DNA of 64,000 bases from an uncultured Prochlorococcus sp. (GTDB lineage: Bacteria > Cyanobacteriota > Cyanobacteriia > PCC-6307 > Cyanobiaceae). The position numbers were made by a program, and so were the translations under genes. Shown here in pieces: positions 1 to 7,523 of the stretch (position 1 is the first letter of the stretch; the number at the start of each line of letters is the position of its first letter). The stretch is taken from the NCBI GenBank assembly GCA_902634515.1, contig CACPKH010000001.1, forward strand, positions 95,290 to 159,289. The letters are read 5' to 3'. Under the pieces are notes generated by a model. The model saw only the letters and a program-made list of their open reading frames with translations. It was not told the DNA's origin and ran no database searches.

Positions 1-1043
1 GAAAATCTTCATTAATAGGAGCGTTTAATCAATTCGCAACCGGTGATGCTGTTGCATGGTTTGAAGAGAGGGGCTTGCCATTAATTATTGAACCTGATGG
101 CCGTATTTTTCCTAAATCTAATTCTTCCAAAGAAGTTATTAGATGCCTACTAAATACAGCCAATAGAGCTGGGGTGTCTTATTCAACTAAAATGATTGTA
201 AAAACAATTAAATTTATGGGAGAGAAGGGATTCTTTTTGCAATGTAGTGATGGAACTTCTTTTAATGCTAAAAAGATTTTATTAGCGACAGGCGGAGATC
301 CTCGTGGTAAGAAACTTGCTTATTGTCTAGGTCATCAAGTTATTCCTGCAGCACCATCAATCTTTAGCTTTAACTTAACGGATTTTTATCACAGAACATG
401 TGCTGGCATAACTGTTGATAATGCATACCTATCTTTAAAATGTGGCAGTAAATTATTTAAGGAGTATGGAAGAATTTTAATAACGCATAAAGGCTTAAGT
501 GGCCCTGCTATTCTTAGATTATCTGCTTTTGCTGCAAGAGAATTACATGAAACTAGATATAAGGCATTGCTAGAAGTTAATTGGACAAGTGCTACTAATG
601 ATTCAATAAAAGATTCATTAAAGCTTTATAGGGAAAACTACTCCAGCAGGACTTTGATTCAGAAGTACCCCTTTGAGGGGATTCCTAAAAGGCTATGGAT
701 CTCCTTCCTTAGCTATTTAGGCATATCACCGCAAACTCGATGGGGTGGGTTCTCCAAATCTCAGGAAATAGGTTTATGTGATCTCTTAAGTAAAAATGTT
801 TTTTCAATAAATAGTAGAGGGCCTTACGGCGAAGAGTTTGTTACTGCGGGAGGAGTTTGTCTTAATGAAGTTAACTTTAAATCAATGGAAAGTCGTATTC
901 AGAAAGGACTTTATTTTGCGGGAGAGGTTTTAGATATTGATGGTGTAACAGGGGGCTTTAACTTTCAACATTGTTGGACAAGTGCTTGGATAGCTGGAAA
1001 AGCAATAGCTAAAGACTTGGCTCTTGGCACTGGACGTAACTGA
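1..1043 (+). CDS. HI0933/BaiN-like FAD-dependent oxidoreductase, 3' part
   Basis: The reading frame (codons from position 3) is open at the left edge, so the N-terminal dinucleotide-binding part lies outside the window. Visible signatures of the HI0933/YhiN/BaiN flavoprotein family are GRIFPKS, ILLATGG, HKGLSGPAILRLS and the C-terminal FAD-contacting run ending GVTGGFNFQHCWTSAW. Known members are NAD(P)/FAD-dependent; BaiN is a gut-bacterial bile-acid enzyme, but the substrate of cyanobacterial members is not established. The first ATG/TTG-type start inside the window (position 75) is internal, because homologous sequence continues upstream of it. Family assignment is firm; the reaction is unknown. 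Confidence 0.85.
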   Translation, partial: KSSLIGAFNQFATGDAVAWFEERGLPLIIEPDGRIFPKSNSSKEVIRCLLNTANRAGVSYSTKMIVKTIKFMGEKGFFLQCSDGTSFNAKKILLATGGDPRGKKLAYCLGHQVIPAAPSIFSFNLTDFYHRTCAGITVDNAYLSLKCGSKLFKEYGRILITHKGLSGPAILRLSAFAARELHETRYKALLEVNWTSATNDSIKDSLKLYRENYSSRTLIQKYPFEGIPKRLWISFLSYLGISPQTRWGGFSKSQEIGLCDLLSKNVFSINSRGPYGEEFVTAGGVCLNEVNFKSMESRIQKGLYFAGEVLDIDGVTGGFNFQHCWTSAWIAGKAIAKDLALGTGRN

Positions 1044-1092
1044 GTTATTCTTTAACCTATAAGGAAGTTCTGTCTCAAGAATAATCGCGCTT

Positions 1093-1848
1093 ATGCAGAC
1101 CAAGCAAGTAATACAACAATGTTTTGTTGCGGCATTGTTTTTACTACCTATTTCTCCTCTTGCTGCAAGAAATCGCTCTAGAGACAATTCAACCTATGGA
1201 TTTAATCAATCGAGAAATGTGAAGCTTCAGATAGAGAAAAAGAAGCTTTCTACTTCTGAACGGGAGGCATTAAGACTACTTTGCAAGATAGGTTTAAATC
1301 AAAATGGAAAAGATGCTTGGGCAAAGGATGATATTAATGCGGCCATCGCAACAATTGCTTGGGGTAGACATTGGCCTGAGGAAGCAATGATAACTGCGTA
1401 TAAAACATGTAATTTTCCAAATTATGGAGCTCGACCTATTTATCCAGCCTTTTTAAAGGATATTGAGTCAACGAAATTAGATGTTGATCAATGTGTTATG
1501 GCTAATGTTGCTTCGATTGATTCAAGACTTGGAGCTATAGAAGGAGAGTTTGGCTCAGAAAATGGAATTATAAATTTAACTAATAATCACTCTCTATACC
1601 TTTTTCGGAGTCTTAAAGATAAGAATGGTGATTGGAAAATGCATAAAAGAAGTAACCCTATAAGTTTTTCAGATGCAAAGAGAATGTTTAAACCAAATGA
1701 CCCTATAAGTCTTTGCCTTAAATTTCAACCAATAGGATGTCGATTAGAAACGAATGACAATAAGGGAAATATTTATTCCATTACGAATAGAAGGACAAAA
1801 GAAAAAAGATTTGGTCAAATAGGTTTGATAGGTTGTGGAACTAATTAA
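1093..1848 (+). CDS. Secreted hypothetical protein
   Basis: A 251-residue protein with a clear export signal: positive N-terminus, hydrophobic core at about residues 10-22, and an Ala-rich cleavage zone (SPLAA). The mature part is mixed alpha/beta in appearance, with several Cys that could form disulfides outside the cytoplasm. I recognise no domain. It follows the flavoprotein by about 50 bp on the same strand. Its stop overlaps the 3' end of the convergent peroxiredoxin gene by four bases. It is probably periplasmic or lumenal; function unknown. Confidence 0.7.
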   Translation: MQTKQVIQQCFVAALFLLPISPLAARNRSRDNSTYGFNQSRNVKLQIEKKKLSTSEREALRLLCKIGLNQNGKDAWAKDDINAAIATIAWGRHWPEEAMITAYKTCNFPNYGARPIYPAFLKDIESTKLDVDQCVMANVASIDSRLGAIEGEFGSENGIINLTNNHSLYLFRSLKDKNGDWKMHKRSNPISFSDAKRMFKPNDPISLCLKFQPIGCRLETNDNKGNIYSITNRRTKEKRFGQIGLIGCGTN

Positions 1849-2312
1849 TCATTGACATGATTTTGAATTTCTTTTAAAACCCTTACAGCTTCTTTGATAT
1901 GGGCAGGACCGTTTAATAGGTCTTCAAAAATATGTCGAATAATCCCTTTGGAATCGATTATGTAGGTAACTCTTCCATCAATCATGCCTAATACCTTAGA
2001 GACACCAAAGGCTTTCCTTAAAGAATTATTCTCATCACATAGTAAAGGATATTGAAGTTTGTTTTTATTAGCAAAACTTAGATGACTTAATTGACTGCCT
2101 TGACTTACTCCCCATACCTCTGCTCCTAAGATTTTAAATAAATCATACTTATCTCTAAATCCGCATACTTCAATAGTACAGCCAGGGGTATCATCTTTCG
2201 GATAAAAAAACAACACTAGAGCCTGCCCTTGAATATCCTTATTGCTTCTTTCACAACCTGATTGGTCAATTAAAGAAAAATCAGGTATTTTTGAACCTAC
2301 CTTTAAAGACAT
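1845..2312 (-). CDS. bcp: Peroxiredoxin Q / Bcp thiol peroxidase
   Basis: A 155-residue protein that reduces H2O2 and organic hydroperoxides using thioredoxin as donor. The motif FFYPKDDTPGCTIEVCGFRD contains the peroxidatic Cys (about residue 45) and the resolving Cys five residues later (about 50), the classic atypical 2-Cys PrxQ arrangement. Length is normal for the family. It lies next to a glutathione-peroxidase-type gene, making a small peroxide-defence pair, although the two are divergently transcribed. Confidence 0.93.
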   Translation of the reverse strand: MSLKVGSKIPDFSLIDQSGCERSNKDIQGQALVLFFYPKDDTPGCTIEVCGFRDKYDLFKILGAEVWGVSQGSQLSHLSFANKNKLQYPLLCDENNSLRKAFGVSKVLGMIDGRVTYIIDSKGIIRHIFEDLLNGPAHIKEAVRVLKEIQNHVND

Positions 2313-2357
2313 GAAAAGTAGATACTCTCTAGCTAGATCAAATTATATTCAATTTTT

Positions 2358-2495
2358 TTACTTGCAAAGATCATTTTTTTTCATTTGCTCAAGAAAAAGA
2401 TTTTGAACTAATCGTGTCCCTTCTCTAGAGATGGAATTTGATAAGAATGTTTTATGTATTGATCTAAAGAAATAGATTTGGTATCTTGCAGTCAT
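2358..2495 (-). CDS. Possible small basic protein, 45 aa
   Basis: An ATG-initiated 45-codon frame sits between bcp and the glutathione peroxidase gene, reading opposite to the latter with starts only 13 bp apart. The predicted protein is rich in Arg, Lys, Gln and aromatic residues (TARYQIYFFRSIHK). No clear ribosome-binding site is visible and no family is recognised. It is included because composition looks protein-like; it may be chance. Confidence 0.3.
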   Translation of the reverse strand: MTARYQIYFFRSIHKTFLSNSISREGTRLVQNLFLEQMKKNDLCK

Positions 2496-2508
2496 TAAAT
2501 TTATTTTT

Positions 2509-2988
2509 ATGCAAGTCAACGTTACTAATACTGTAGTTGTCACCTCCAATGGCGATAACAAGAGACTTGGGGATTATGCAGGTAAAGTCCTTTTAATCGT
2601 TAATGTTGCAAGCAAATGTGGGAATACTGCTCAATATTCAGGTTTGCAGGAATTACAAGATAAATATAAGGAGAGAGGTCTTCTCATCCTTGGGTTCCCT
2701 TGTAACGACTTTGGAGGCCAGGAACCTGGGACACTTGATGAAATCAAAAAGTTCTGTTCTTTAAACTATGGAGCTACTTTTGAAATTTTTAGTAAGGTAC
2801 ATGCAAAGGGGGTGACCACAGAGCCATATACCACACTTAATAAAACAGAGCCAGTTGGTGACGTTGGTTGGAACTTTGAAAAGTTTTTAATTGGCAAAGA
2901 TGGAAATGTAATAGCAAGGTTTCAACCAAATATCCAGCCAGATGATGAAGATCTCATGGCTGCAATTGAAGTTGCATTATCTTTTTAA
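2509..2988 (+). CDS. Glutathione peroxidase family (thioredoxin-type) enzyme
   Basis: A 159-residue GPX-fold peroxidase. The catalytic triad/tetrad is present: Cys37 in NVASKCGNT (cysteine, not selenocysteine), Gln71 in GGQEPG, and Trp121-Asn122 in GWNFEKF. The internal Cys in GFPCNDFGGQ is at the position conserved in non-seleno GPX. Such bacterial and plant Cys-GPX proteins usually use thioredoxin rather than glutathione. Cytoplasmic; it probably detoxifies lipid or organic hydroperoxides. Confidence 0.92.
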   Translation: MQVNVTNTVVVTSNGDNKRLGDYAGKVLLIVNVASKCGNTAQYSGLQELQDKYKERGLLILGFPCNDFGGQEPGTLDEIKKFCSLNYGATFEIFSKVHAKGVTTEPYTTLNKTEPVGDVGWNFEKFLIGKDGNVIARFQPNIQPDDEDLMAAIEVALSF

Positions 2989-3109
2989 GACTAAATTAGC
3001 AACACTAGGCTTCTAGTTTCTTTCACTAGCTAAGAACTTTTTTGTAAGTCTATACTATTTACTAAAGAAATAATTAGCATGCCAACTAGATTGAGTTATG
3101 ATATAAACT

Positions 3110-3256
3110 ATGACTAGCAATGAAGACCAGGAATTAAAGGCAAAGCACTTAAAAATGCTTGATGAGGCTCAAGATGAAAGGATAGAAGAGATGTTCGAAG
3201 AGCTTAATGAATATAATTTAGAATTTTTGTCAAACACTTCTTTAGAAGGAAATTAA
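3110..3256 (+). CDS. Small acidic hypothetical protein, 48 aa
   Basis: An ATG frame of 48 codons followed by TAA. The product is highly charged and Glu-rich (QDERIEEMFEELNEYNLEF) with helix-forming composition and no hydrophobic span, so it is likely a small soluble helical protein. The neighbours are other tiny genes on the same strand. No family recognised. Confidence 0.45.
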   Translation: MTSNEDQELKAKHLKMLDEAQDERIEEMFEELNEYNLEFLSNTSLEGN

Positions 3257-3335
3257 AAGGGATTTATCAAGTTCAAGGAACACTTCACTTGCTCGATATC
3301 ATATACTTGATACATTTGGATGTGTAATAAATTTA

Positions 3336-3533
3336 ATGGAACAAGTTAACTCAGCATTTGAGTCTCTTTCTCTTTCAGTTGTACATGTTCTGAAGAGGTC
3401 TAAGCATTTAAAAGGTAAAGACCTTTATGCGCTGGTTGCTGAATTTGACGAATGGATTGTCAATATTCCTTCTTATGAGGATATTTGTGCGCTCCCTGAT
3501 ATGACTGATAAAAAATCTACTTTTCTTAATTGA
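3336..3533 (+). CDS. Small 'LKGKD-EWI' family protein, copy 1
   Basis: A 65-residue soluble protein with the core LKGKDLYAL, an acidic spacer, then DEWI and a downstream DICALPDMTD. Two other genes in the window encode the same pattern: 8283-8477 minus (LKGDNRIAL...KEWI) and 20881-21108 minus (LKGKDKSAL...KEWI...EIWSIPDLT). The three therefore form a paralogous family. Function unknown. This copy opens the left member of a twin gene cluster with HLIP, Asp-rich and DUF1499 genes. Confidence 0.7.
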   Translation: MEQVNSAFESLSLSVVHVLKRSKHLKGKDLYALVAEFDEWIVNIPSYEDICALPDMTDKKSTFLN

Positions 3534-3704
3534 AATCTACAAAAATAGGTACTTGCAATAGAAAATAAATTAATTGCCTACTTTCTTGAGTAGGAAACTG
3601 ACACTTTAATCTAGACAATTAACTTTCATATACCTAGTCTTATGTAGACTATGTGATTATATACTAATCTTTTTGCATAACGATCTAAATGTAACTGATA
3701 GATT

Positions 3705-3839
3705 ATGGAACCAGTTTTAGACACTGTAGGCAACCCTATCACTCTTTTAATTGAAAGGATTGCTTATTTATGCATTGGCCTTTTGTTTATAGGGGCTATC
3801 TATACAGGAATTAAAAGGAACGAAGAAGATGACTCATAG
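3705..3839 (+). CDS. Small single-span membrane protein, 44 aa
   Basis: An ATG frame of 44 codons. A hydrophobic segment at about residues 19-34 (AYLCIGLLFIGAIYTG) is followed by a charged tail KRNEEDDS, giving a typical one-span topology. No family recognised. It lies between the EWI-family gene and an HLIP gene on the same strand. Confidence 0.5.
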   Translation: MEPVLDTVGNPITLLIERIAYLCIGLLFIGAIYTGIKRNEEDDS

Positions 3840-3997
3840 TGATAAGTACTTTTCATATGTCCTTTCTCAAAGTTTGAAAGTGTTGCATTGCAGTGAAAAA
3901 AAGGTTTTTACTTGAGCATAAGAAAAAAGAAGCAATTATAACTACTTACAGTTTTGCTTTAATTCGTTATAAATAGTGAAATATAGGCTTTTAAAAG

Positions 3998-4099
3998 ATG
4001 TCTTTTGAACGACTAAGCCGATCAGAAATAGCGCATGGAAGGATTGCCATGCTTGGGGTTGTCTCTTTTGTCTTAATAGAGCTTTATAGGCTGCACTAA
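3998..4099 (+). CDS. hli: High-light-inducible protein (HLIP), 33 aa
   Basis: An ATG frame of only 33 codons. It contains the chlorophyll-binding HLIP/ELIP/LHC helix motif ExxxGRxAMxG, as SEIAHGRIAMLGVVSF, followed by a hydrophobic span and a short tail ELYRLH. HLIPs are single-helix thylakoid proteins that dimerise, bind chlorophyll and carotenoid, and protect during stress or pigment-protein assembly. This is at the short end of the family, but the motif is complete (Glu, Gly-Arg, Ala-Met, Gly). Confidence 0.85.
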   Translation: MSFERLSRSEIAHGRIAMLGVVSFVLIELYRLH

Positions 4100-4231
4100 A
4101 ACTTTTTTTTGCAAATTTCTTGAAGTCGTTAAAACAACTGAACTTATAGATAGCTTGATGTAATCCTTCTTTCAGCTTTTTGGCTTAATGTCTGAGTTCC
4201 TTTAGATCTCTAGTAAGTACGATTTTGGACT

Positions 4232-4384
4232 TTATGCGCCAGACCCAGCGAATAATGGTTCAAATACAGGTTGCCCCATACCACCATCATCATCATCATC
4301 ATCACCATCACTTCCAAATAGAACAAGTATTGCTCCTAGTGCAAAAAAACCAGATATTCCTATAGTCAGAAAATCAATGCCCAA
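4232..4384 (-). CDS. Asp-rich small membrane protein, copy 1
   Basis: A 50-residue protein on the minus strand from a TTG start, preceded at a usual distance by AAGGA. One hydrophobic span (about residues 5-23) is followed by SDGDDDDDDGG and then MGQPVFEPLFAGSGA. A paralogue at 21222-21362 has the same plan: span, Asp run, GGMMQPVYIGSKG. This shows that both frames are real genes. The Asp run is encoded by a (CAT)6 tract on the plus strand. Function unknown; an acidic, possibly cation-binding tail is an inference. Confidence 0.7.
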   Translation of the reverse strand: MGIDFLTIGISGFFALGAILVLFGSDGDDDDDDGGMGQPVFEPLFAGSGA

Positions 4385-4497
4385 GCTAATTAAGTCCTTA
4401 AATTTTGTAGAGAATAAACGATTATGCTCAAAACTGTGTATTAAGAGATTCTTAAGAGATACTAATAGTTATTGTCTGACAACAACCTATAAATCAA

Positions 4498-4896
4498 ATG
4501 AAGCTTAAAGCCTTTTTTGCTTGGTTGATTGTGTGTTCATATTGCTTTGCTATTAGCTCAGTTTGGGCTGTTGAAAAGATAAACGAATTAGCTCCATGTG
4601 TTCTATCAAGTCATTGTGCTTTCATTGAAATTGAATCAAATGATTTGTCTTCGTTTTTCCAGAAATCAATAGAAGCAGTTAATTTACTCCCGAGAACAGA
4701 AATTATCGAAAAGGATAACTTTTATATTCATGCAGAGTCCACAACAAAATTGATGCATTTTGTTGATGACCTTGAAATTAAAGCTGTTTCTGACAAATCT
4801 CTTTTGCAAATCAGATCAGAGTCAAGAATTGGCGTTGGTGATTTTGGGGTCAACAAAAAAAGAATTGATCAGCTAATTGAATTTCTTTGTGCCTAA
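4498..4896 (+). CDS. DUF1499 family protein, copy 1 (exported)
   Basis: A 132-residue protein with an N-terminal signal peptide (about 1-24, ending SSVWA), then LAPC and the DUF1499 core: DDLEIKAV, QIRSESRIGVGDFGVNKKRI. The RSxSRxGxxDxGVNxxR signature is diagnostic. The family is widespread in cyanobacteria, plastids and proteobacteria, and its function is not established. A second DUF1499 gene at 21696-22079 sits in the matching cluster. Confidence 0.85.
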   Translation: MKLKAFFAWLIVCSYCFAISSVWAVEKINELAPCVLSSHCAFIEIESNDLSSFFQKSIEAVNLLPRTEIIEKDNFYIHAESTTKLMHFVDDLEIKAVSDKSLLQIRSESRIGVGDFGVNKKRIDQLIEFLCA

Positions 4897-4957
4897 CTTC
4901 CTAGAATCTTATTCGGAAATTTTGTCTAATTTTTCTTAGGAAATCCATAGAGATGAT

Positions 4958-5488
4958 TTAATTAGTACCTTTATTGCAGAGTGAAACTTTTTCTAGCTTA
5001 CTAACATTCTTATATTGGGGTTTTAATGATATCTCTTTAATGCACTCATTAATATTGCGAGATCGTCTTGCGATAGGTACTAGCATGATTGCTCCAAAAA
5101 CCAGGGCAATTGTGCTTGTGGCTGCAAGGCTAGTATGGAAAATCTTTCTAGGAGTTAGCTTTAACTTCTCTTGTCGTTCTCTAAGAGCTCGTTTTTCAGC
5201 TCTAATCTCTTCGGCAATTTTATATTCTTCTTTAGCTTTTCTTTCTTGAATAATCTGGTTTGATTTCTCTTTAAGCTCTGCTGCGTAACGTTCCTTGTTG
5301 ACTTTTTCTGCATATAGCTTTGCCGCTTTTCGGTTTTCTGAGGCTATTTTTAAATATTTTTCGCTTATTGCTATTCCATAAGCTATGGGCATAAGAAATA
5401 TTGTCTGAATCTCAGGTAGGGATTTCCTAAGTTCATGGAGAAGTGACTTGACTTCTTTAGGAAGACTTTTGGAGTTATTTGTGCTCAT
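4958..5488 (-). CDS. Hypothetical coiled-coil protein with one membrane span
   Basis: A 176-residue protein. The central portion (about residues 45-115) is dominated by Lys, Glu, Arg and Ala and looks like a long coiled coil (AEELRAEKRALRERQEK type). A single hydrophobic segment near residues 120-138 (TSIALVFGAIMLVPIA) follows, with a short C-terminal tail containing two Cys. No family recognised. The opposite-strand frame over the same bases (4974-5249) is a shadow. Confidence 0.6.
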   Translation of the reverse strand: MSTNNSKSLPKEVKSLLHELRKSLPEIQTIFLMPIAYGIAISEKYLKIASENRKAAKLYAEKVNKERYAAELKEKSNQIIQERKAKEEYKIAEEIRAEKRALRERQEKLKLTPRKIFHTSLAATSTIALVFGAIMLVPIARRSRNINECIKEISLKPQYKNVSKLEKVSLCNKGTN

Positions 5489-6063
5489 CTAATTTTTTCT
5501 GTCATACCCTTATTTAGCCTTTTTAAGCCTTTAAATAAACCCCACATACATTAAATATGATAAATCTAAATTTTGTTTAACCATTTAAATGATATGGATT
5601 ACTAGCCTTAAGGTACTAATTTCAGGAATTTCTTGAAGGATATCTATATTTGAGAGAAAAGAATCTTCTGATTAGAATCTTAGAGGAGGAGGTAAATACT
5701 TTACTTTTAAGTAAGAAAAGGTCGATTATATATTTCCTATTGAAGCAATCTTATTATTTATTATTTTTACTCTTTTTGATTCGCAATTAACCTTACATCC
5801 TTTTTACATTTTGGTTTTTATTTGATTTCAGAGATTAGTATGGGTTGACCACAGCTATTAATGAAGAACTAATTAAGGCTGATTCCTTTATGTTTGTTTC
5901 GATATTAAATTATTCTGAGTAACTCTTCTGAGATTATTGAAATATCAGTATTAATCATATTGAAAATCCTTGATTTGGTTTGAGTAATGATTCTTTTATA
6001 GGAAACAAGCCAATAATATGACTTTTTAAAGATATTTATCTCTATTTAATATAGAATATATAC
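5489..6063. other. 575-bp AT-rich stretch with no confident gene
   Basis: This interval is extremely AT-rich. The only candidate is a TTG-initiated 46-codon frame at 5650-5790 (plus), with AAGGA nine bases upstream and a Leu/Tyr-rich hydrophobic C-terminal half; I rate it about 0.3. No tRNA-like fold or strong hairpin was seen. It could also hold promoters for the flanking small genes. Confidence 0.4.
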
Positions 6064-6222
6064 ATGCAACTGCTTTTTCTTCTACTAGGTTTATCCACTA
6101 TATGCTTTAGCACATTTTGCTTTAAGGACTGGGCCTCTGGTATTGCTGGATTTCTATATGGATCAATAATTTACCTTTTGATTACTTTTATAAAGTTTTT
6201 ATTTTATAAGCTAATAACATAG
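6064..6222 (+). CDS. Small two-span membrane protein, 52 aa
   Basis: An ATG frame of 52 codons. It has two hydrophobic segments (about 2-18 and 26-47) joined by a short FKDWASG loop, so it is probably a hairpin membrane protein. No homology recognised; it sits upstream of another small exported protein on the same strand. Confidence 0.45.
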   Translation: MQLLFLLLGLSTICFSTFCFKDWASGIAGFLYGSIIYLLITFIKFLFYKLIT

Positions 6223-6326
6223 AATAAGGCATATTTAAAATTTCAAAAGGATATAGAGTTGTCTTTGACAAATACTTCTGATAATAAATCCTTTAGTATA
6301 ATCTTATTTAGTCTCTAAAACAGGCA

Positions 6327-6653
6327 ATGCTACTTTCAATATTTTCTTTGTTAATTTCATTTTTTATTTCTAATACAGTAATTGCAGACTTAGATACTGA
6401 CTTTAAAAGCCATATGCAAGATTGGAATGATAATAGTGAATTGGCAACTGAGCATCTTAAAAATGCAGAAAAAGAATTTTTAAATGGAGACGCCTTGCAG
6501 GGATGTGTGGAACAAAGAAAAGCAGCTAATTATGGAATTTCTGCAACAGAGTCACTCATTAAGGCCTTTGAAATTAATGGTTCGACAGACGATCTCTCGG
6601 GCGTTAGGTCAGGATTAGCTAAGTGGAAAGAGCTTCGAGACTTTTGTGGCTAA
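6327..6653 (+). CDS. Small exported hypothetical protein
   Basis: A 108-residue protein with a signal peptide at residues 1-20 (SLLISFFISNTVIA). The mature helical domain is rich in Ala, Glu and Lys, with two Cys (GDALQGCVEQRKAA and the C-terminal RDFCG). The Cys pair may form a disulfide in the periplasm or lumen. The composition suggests a short helical bundle. No named family recognised. Confidence 0.65.
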   Translation: MLLSIFSLLISFFISNTVIADLDTDFKSHMQDWNDNSELATEHLKNAEKEFLNGDALQGCVEQRKAANYGISATESLIKAFEINGSTDDLSGVRSGLAKWKELRDFCG

Positions 6654-6738
6654 GCATTAAAAACTGAATTAAAGGTAAAAATACTCATTTCTTTTGCCGT
6701 CAAATCTGCATTATTTAATAGTCAACTACATTTTTAGA

Positions 6739-6858
6739 ATGAGTAAAATTCTCAAGAAAAAAAGATTTGTATTTTTACAAAATTTTGCAGTTTATTCTTT
6801 TACATTCTTTGCTGCGATTACCTTTTTAAAGAATTTCTATGAAAATCTAAACAGATGA
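6739..6858 (+). CDS. Very small membrane protein, 39 aa
   Basis: An ATG frame of 39 codons: a basic N-terminus (SKILKKKRF), then a hydrophobic aromatic span (FAVYSFTFFAAITFL) and a short polar tail. This is positive-inside topology for one span. No family recognised. Confidence 0.4.
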   Translation: MSKILKKKRFVFLQNFAVYSFTFFAAITFLKNFYENLNR

Positions 6859-6879
6859 CAGTAATTCCTTTTTTAAGAA

Positions 6880-7173
6880 TTAACCAAAAATAGACAAGCT
6901 CAAATCAGATTCCAGTCCGTTGATTTGAATATATTCTTGAAAAACTTCAGAATCAAAAGCCTTTTGAGCGGCTTTCCTTGATTCAAATTCCACAATTACT
7001 CCTAGTTGGCCTCCATCCCATTCATTTACGTCAGAGTTTTGCTTTATATCTTTAGCGATAATGATCCCTCCAACAGATAAGAGCCAAGGCACCACGGTCT
7101 GAATGTATTCGATAAATAGATCTGTATTCGGGATGGTTGCTTGCTTGATCCAGTAACCTTTGGCCACAATCAT
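6880..7173 (-). CDS. DUF1330 family protein
   Basis: A 97-residue protein of the dimeric alpha/beta-barrel type. The pattern AKGYWIKQATIPN...FIEYIQTVVPWLLSVGG, and WDGGQLGVIVEFESRKAAQKAFDS matches DUF1330 (ferredoxin-like fold, related to antibiotic biosynthesis monooxygenase-type barrels). No catalytic role is established for most members. It is convergent with the small gene at 6739 and divergent from the 44-aa gene at 7311. Confidence 0.8.
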   Translation of the reverse strand: MIVAKGYWIKQATIPNTDLFIEYIQTVVPWLLSVGGIIIAKDIKQNSDVNEWDGGQLGVIVEFESRKAAQKAFDSEVFQEYIQINGLESDLSLSIFG

Positions 7174-7310
7174 TAAGAAAATTGGAAGAATTATGTCATA
7201 TGACGGAGCTCGGTTTGCTAAAACGAAAAGAATTGATTTATTTTTAATGGCCTAGAAAGTTTTTTCAGGCTTGTATTATTACGCTGGTAATAAGATTTCT
7301 TTAGAATTTA

Positions 7311-7445
7311 ATGGGTTTTATTGCAACTCATAAGAGGTTTATCGCTTGGTATAAGTCTAAACTTGGCCTTACAGATTATGGAATGCTTTGGCTTTGTTTT
7401 TTTAAGGGAGTATTCGTTACATTGATAATAGTTTACTTAATCTAA
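7311..7445 (+). CDS. Small membrane protein of a 'GLTDYxxLW-FKG' type, 44 aa
   Basis: An ATG frame of 44 codons: basic amphipathic N-terminus, then KSKLGLTDYGMLWLCFFKG and a hydrophobic C-terminal span (VFVTLIIVYLI). I recall similar 40-50 aa proteins with a GL-DY-x-LW-FKG core in picocyanobacteria, but cannot name a function. One-span topology. Confidence 0.55.
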   Translation: MGFIATHKRFIAWYKSKLGLTDYGMLWLCFFKGVFVTLIIVYLI

Positions 7446-7523
7446 ATAAATCTCTTCTTAAAAAAGAAATCCTTGGCCCTTTCCTTATCAAGCATATTTT
7501 TTACCATTTACTTCTTTTCTTAG

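Noticed and set aside
4285..4311. Plus-strand run of CAT codons that looks like a His tag
   Set aside because: It is the complement of an Asp-coding tract in a minus-strand gene that has a paralogue; no plus-strand gene supports a His run.
4974..5249. 91-codon plus-strand frame
   Set aside because: Shadow of the coiled-coil protein on the minus strand, whose Lys/Glu codons create a Leu/Ser-rich antisense frame.
5650..5790. TTG-initiated 46-codon frame with AAGGA upstream
   Set aside because: It has a plausible ribosome-binding site, but extremely AT-rich DNA yields such Leu/Ile/Tyr frames by chance and no paralogue was seen; noted only within the gap entry.
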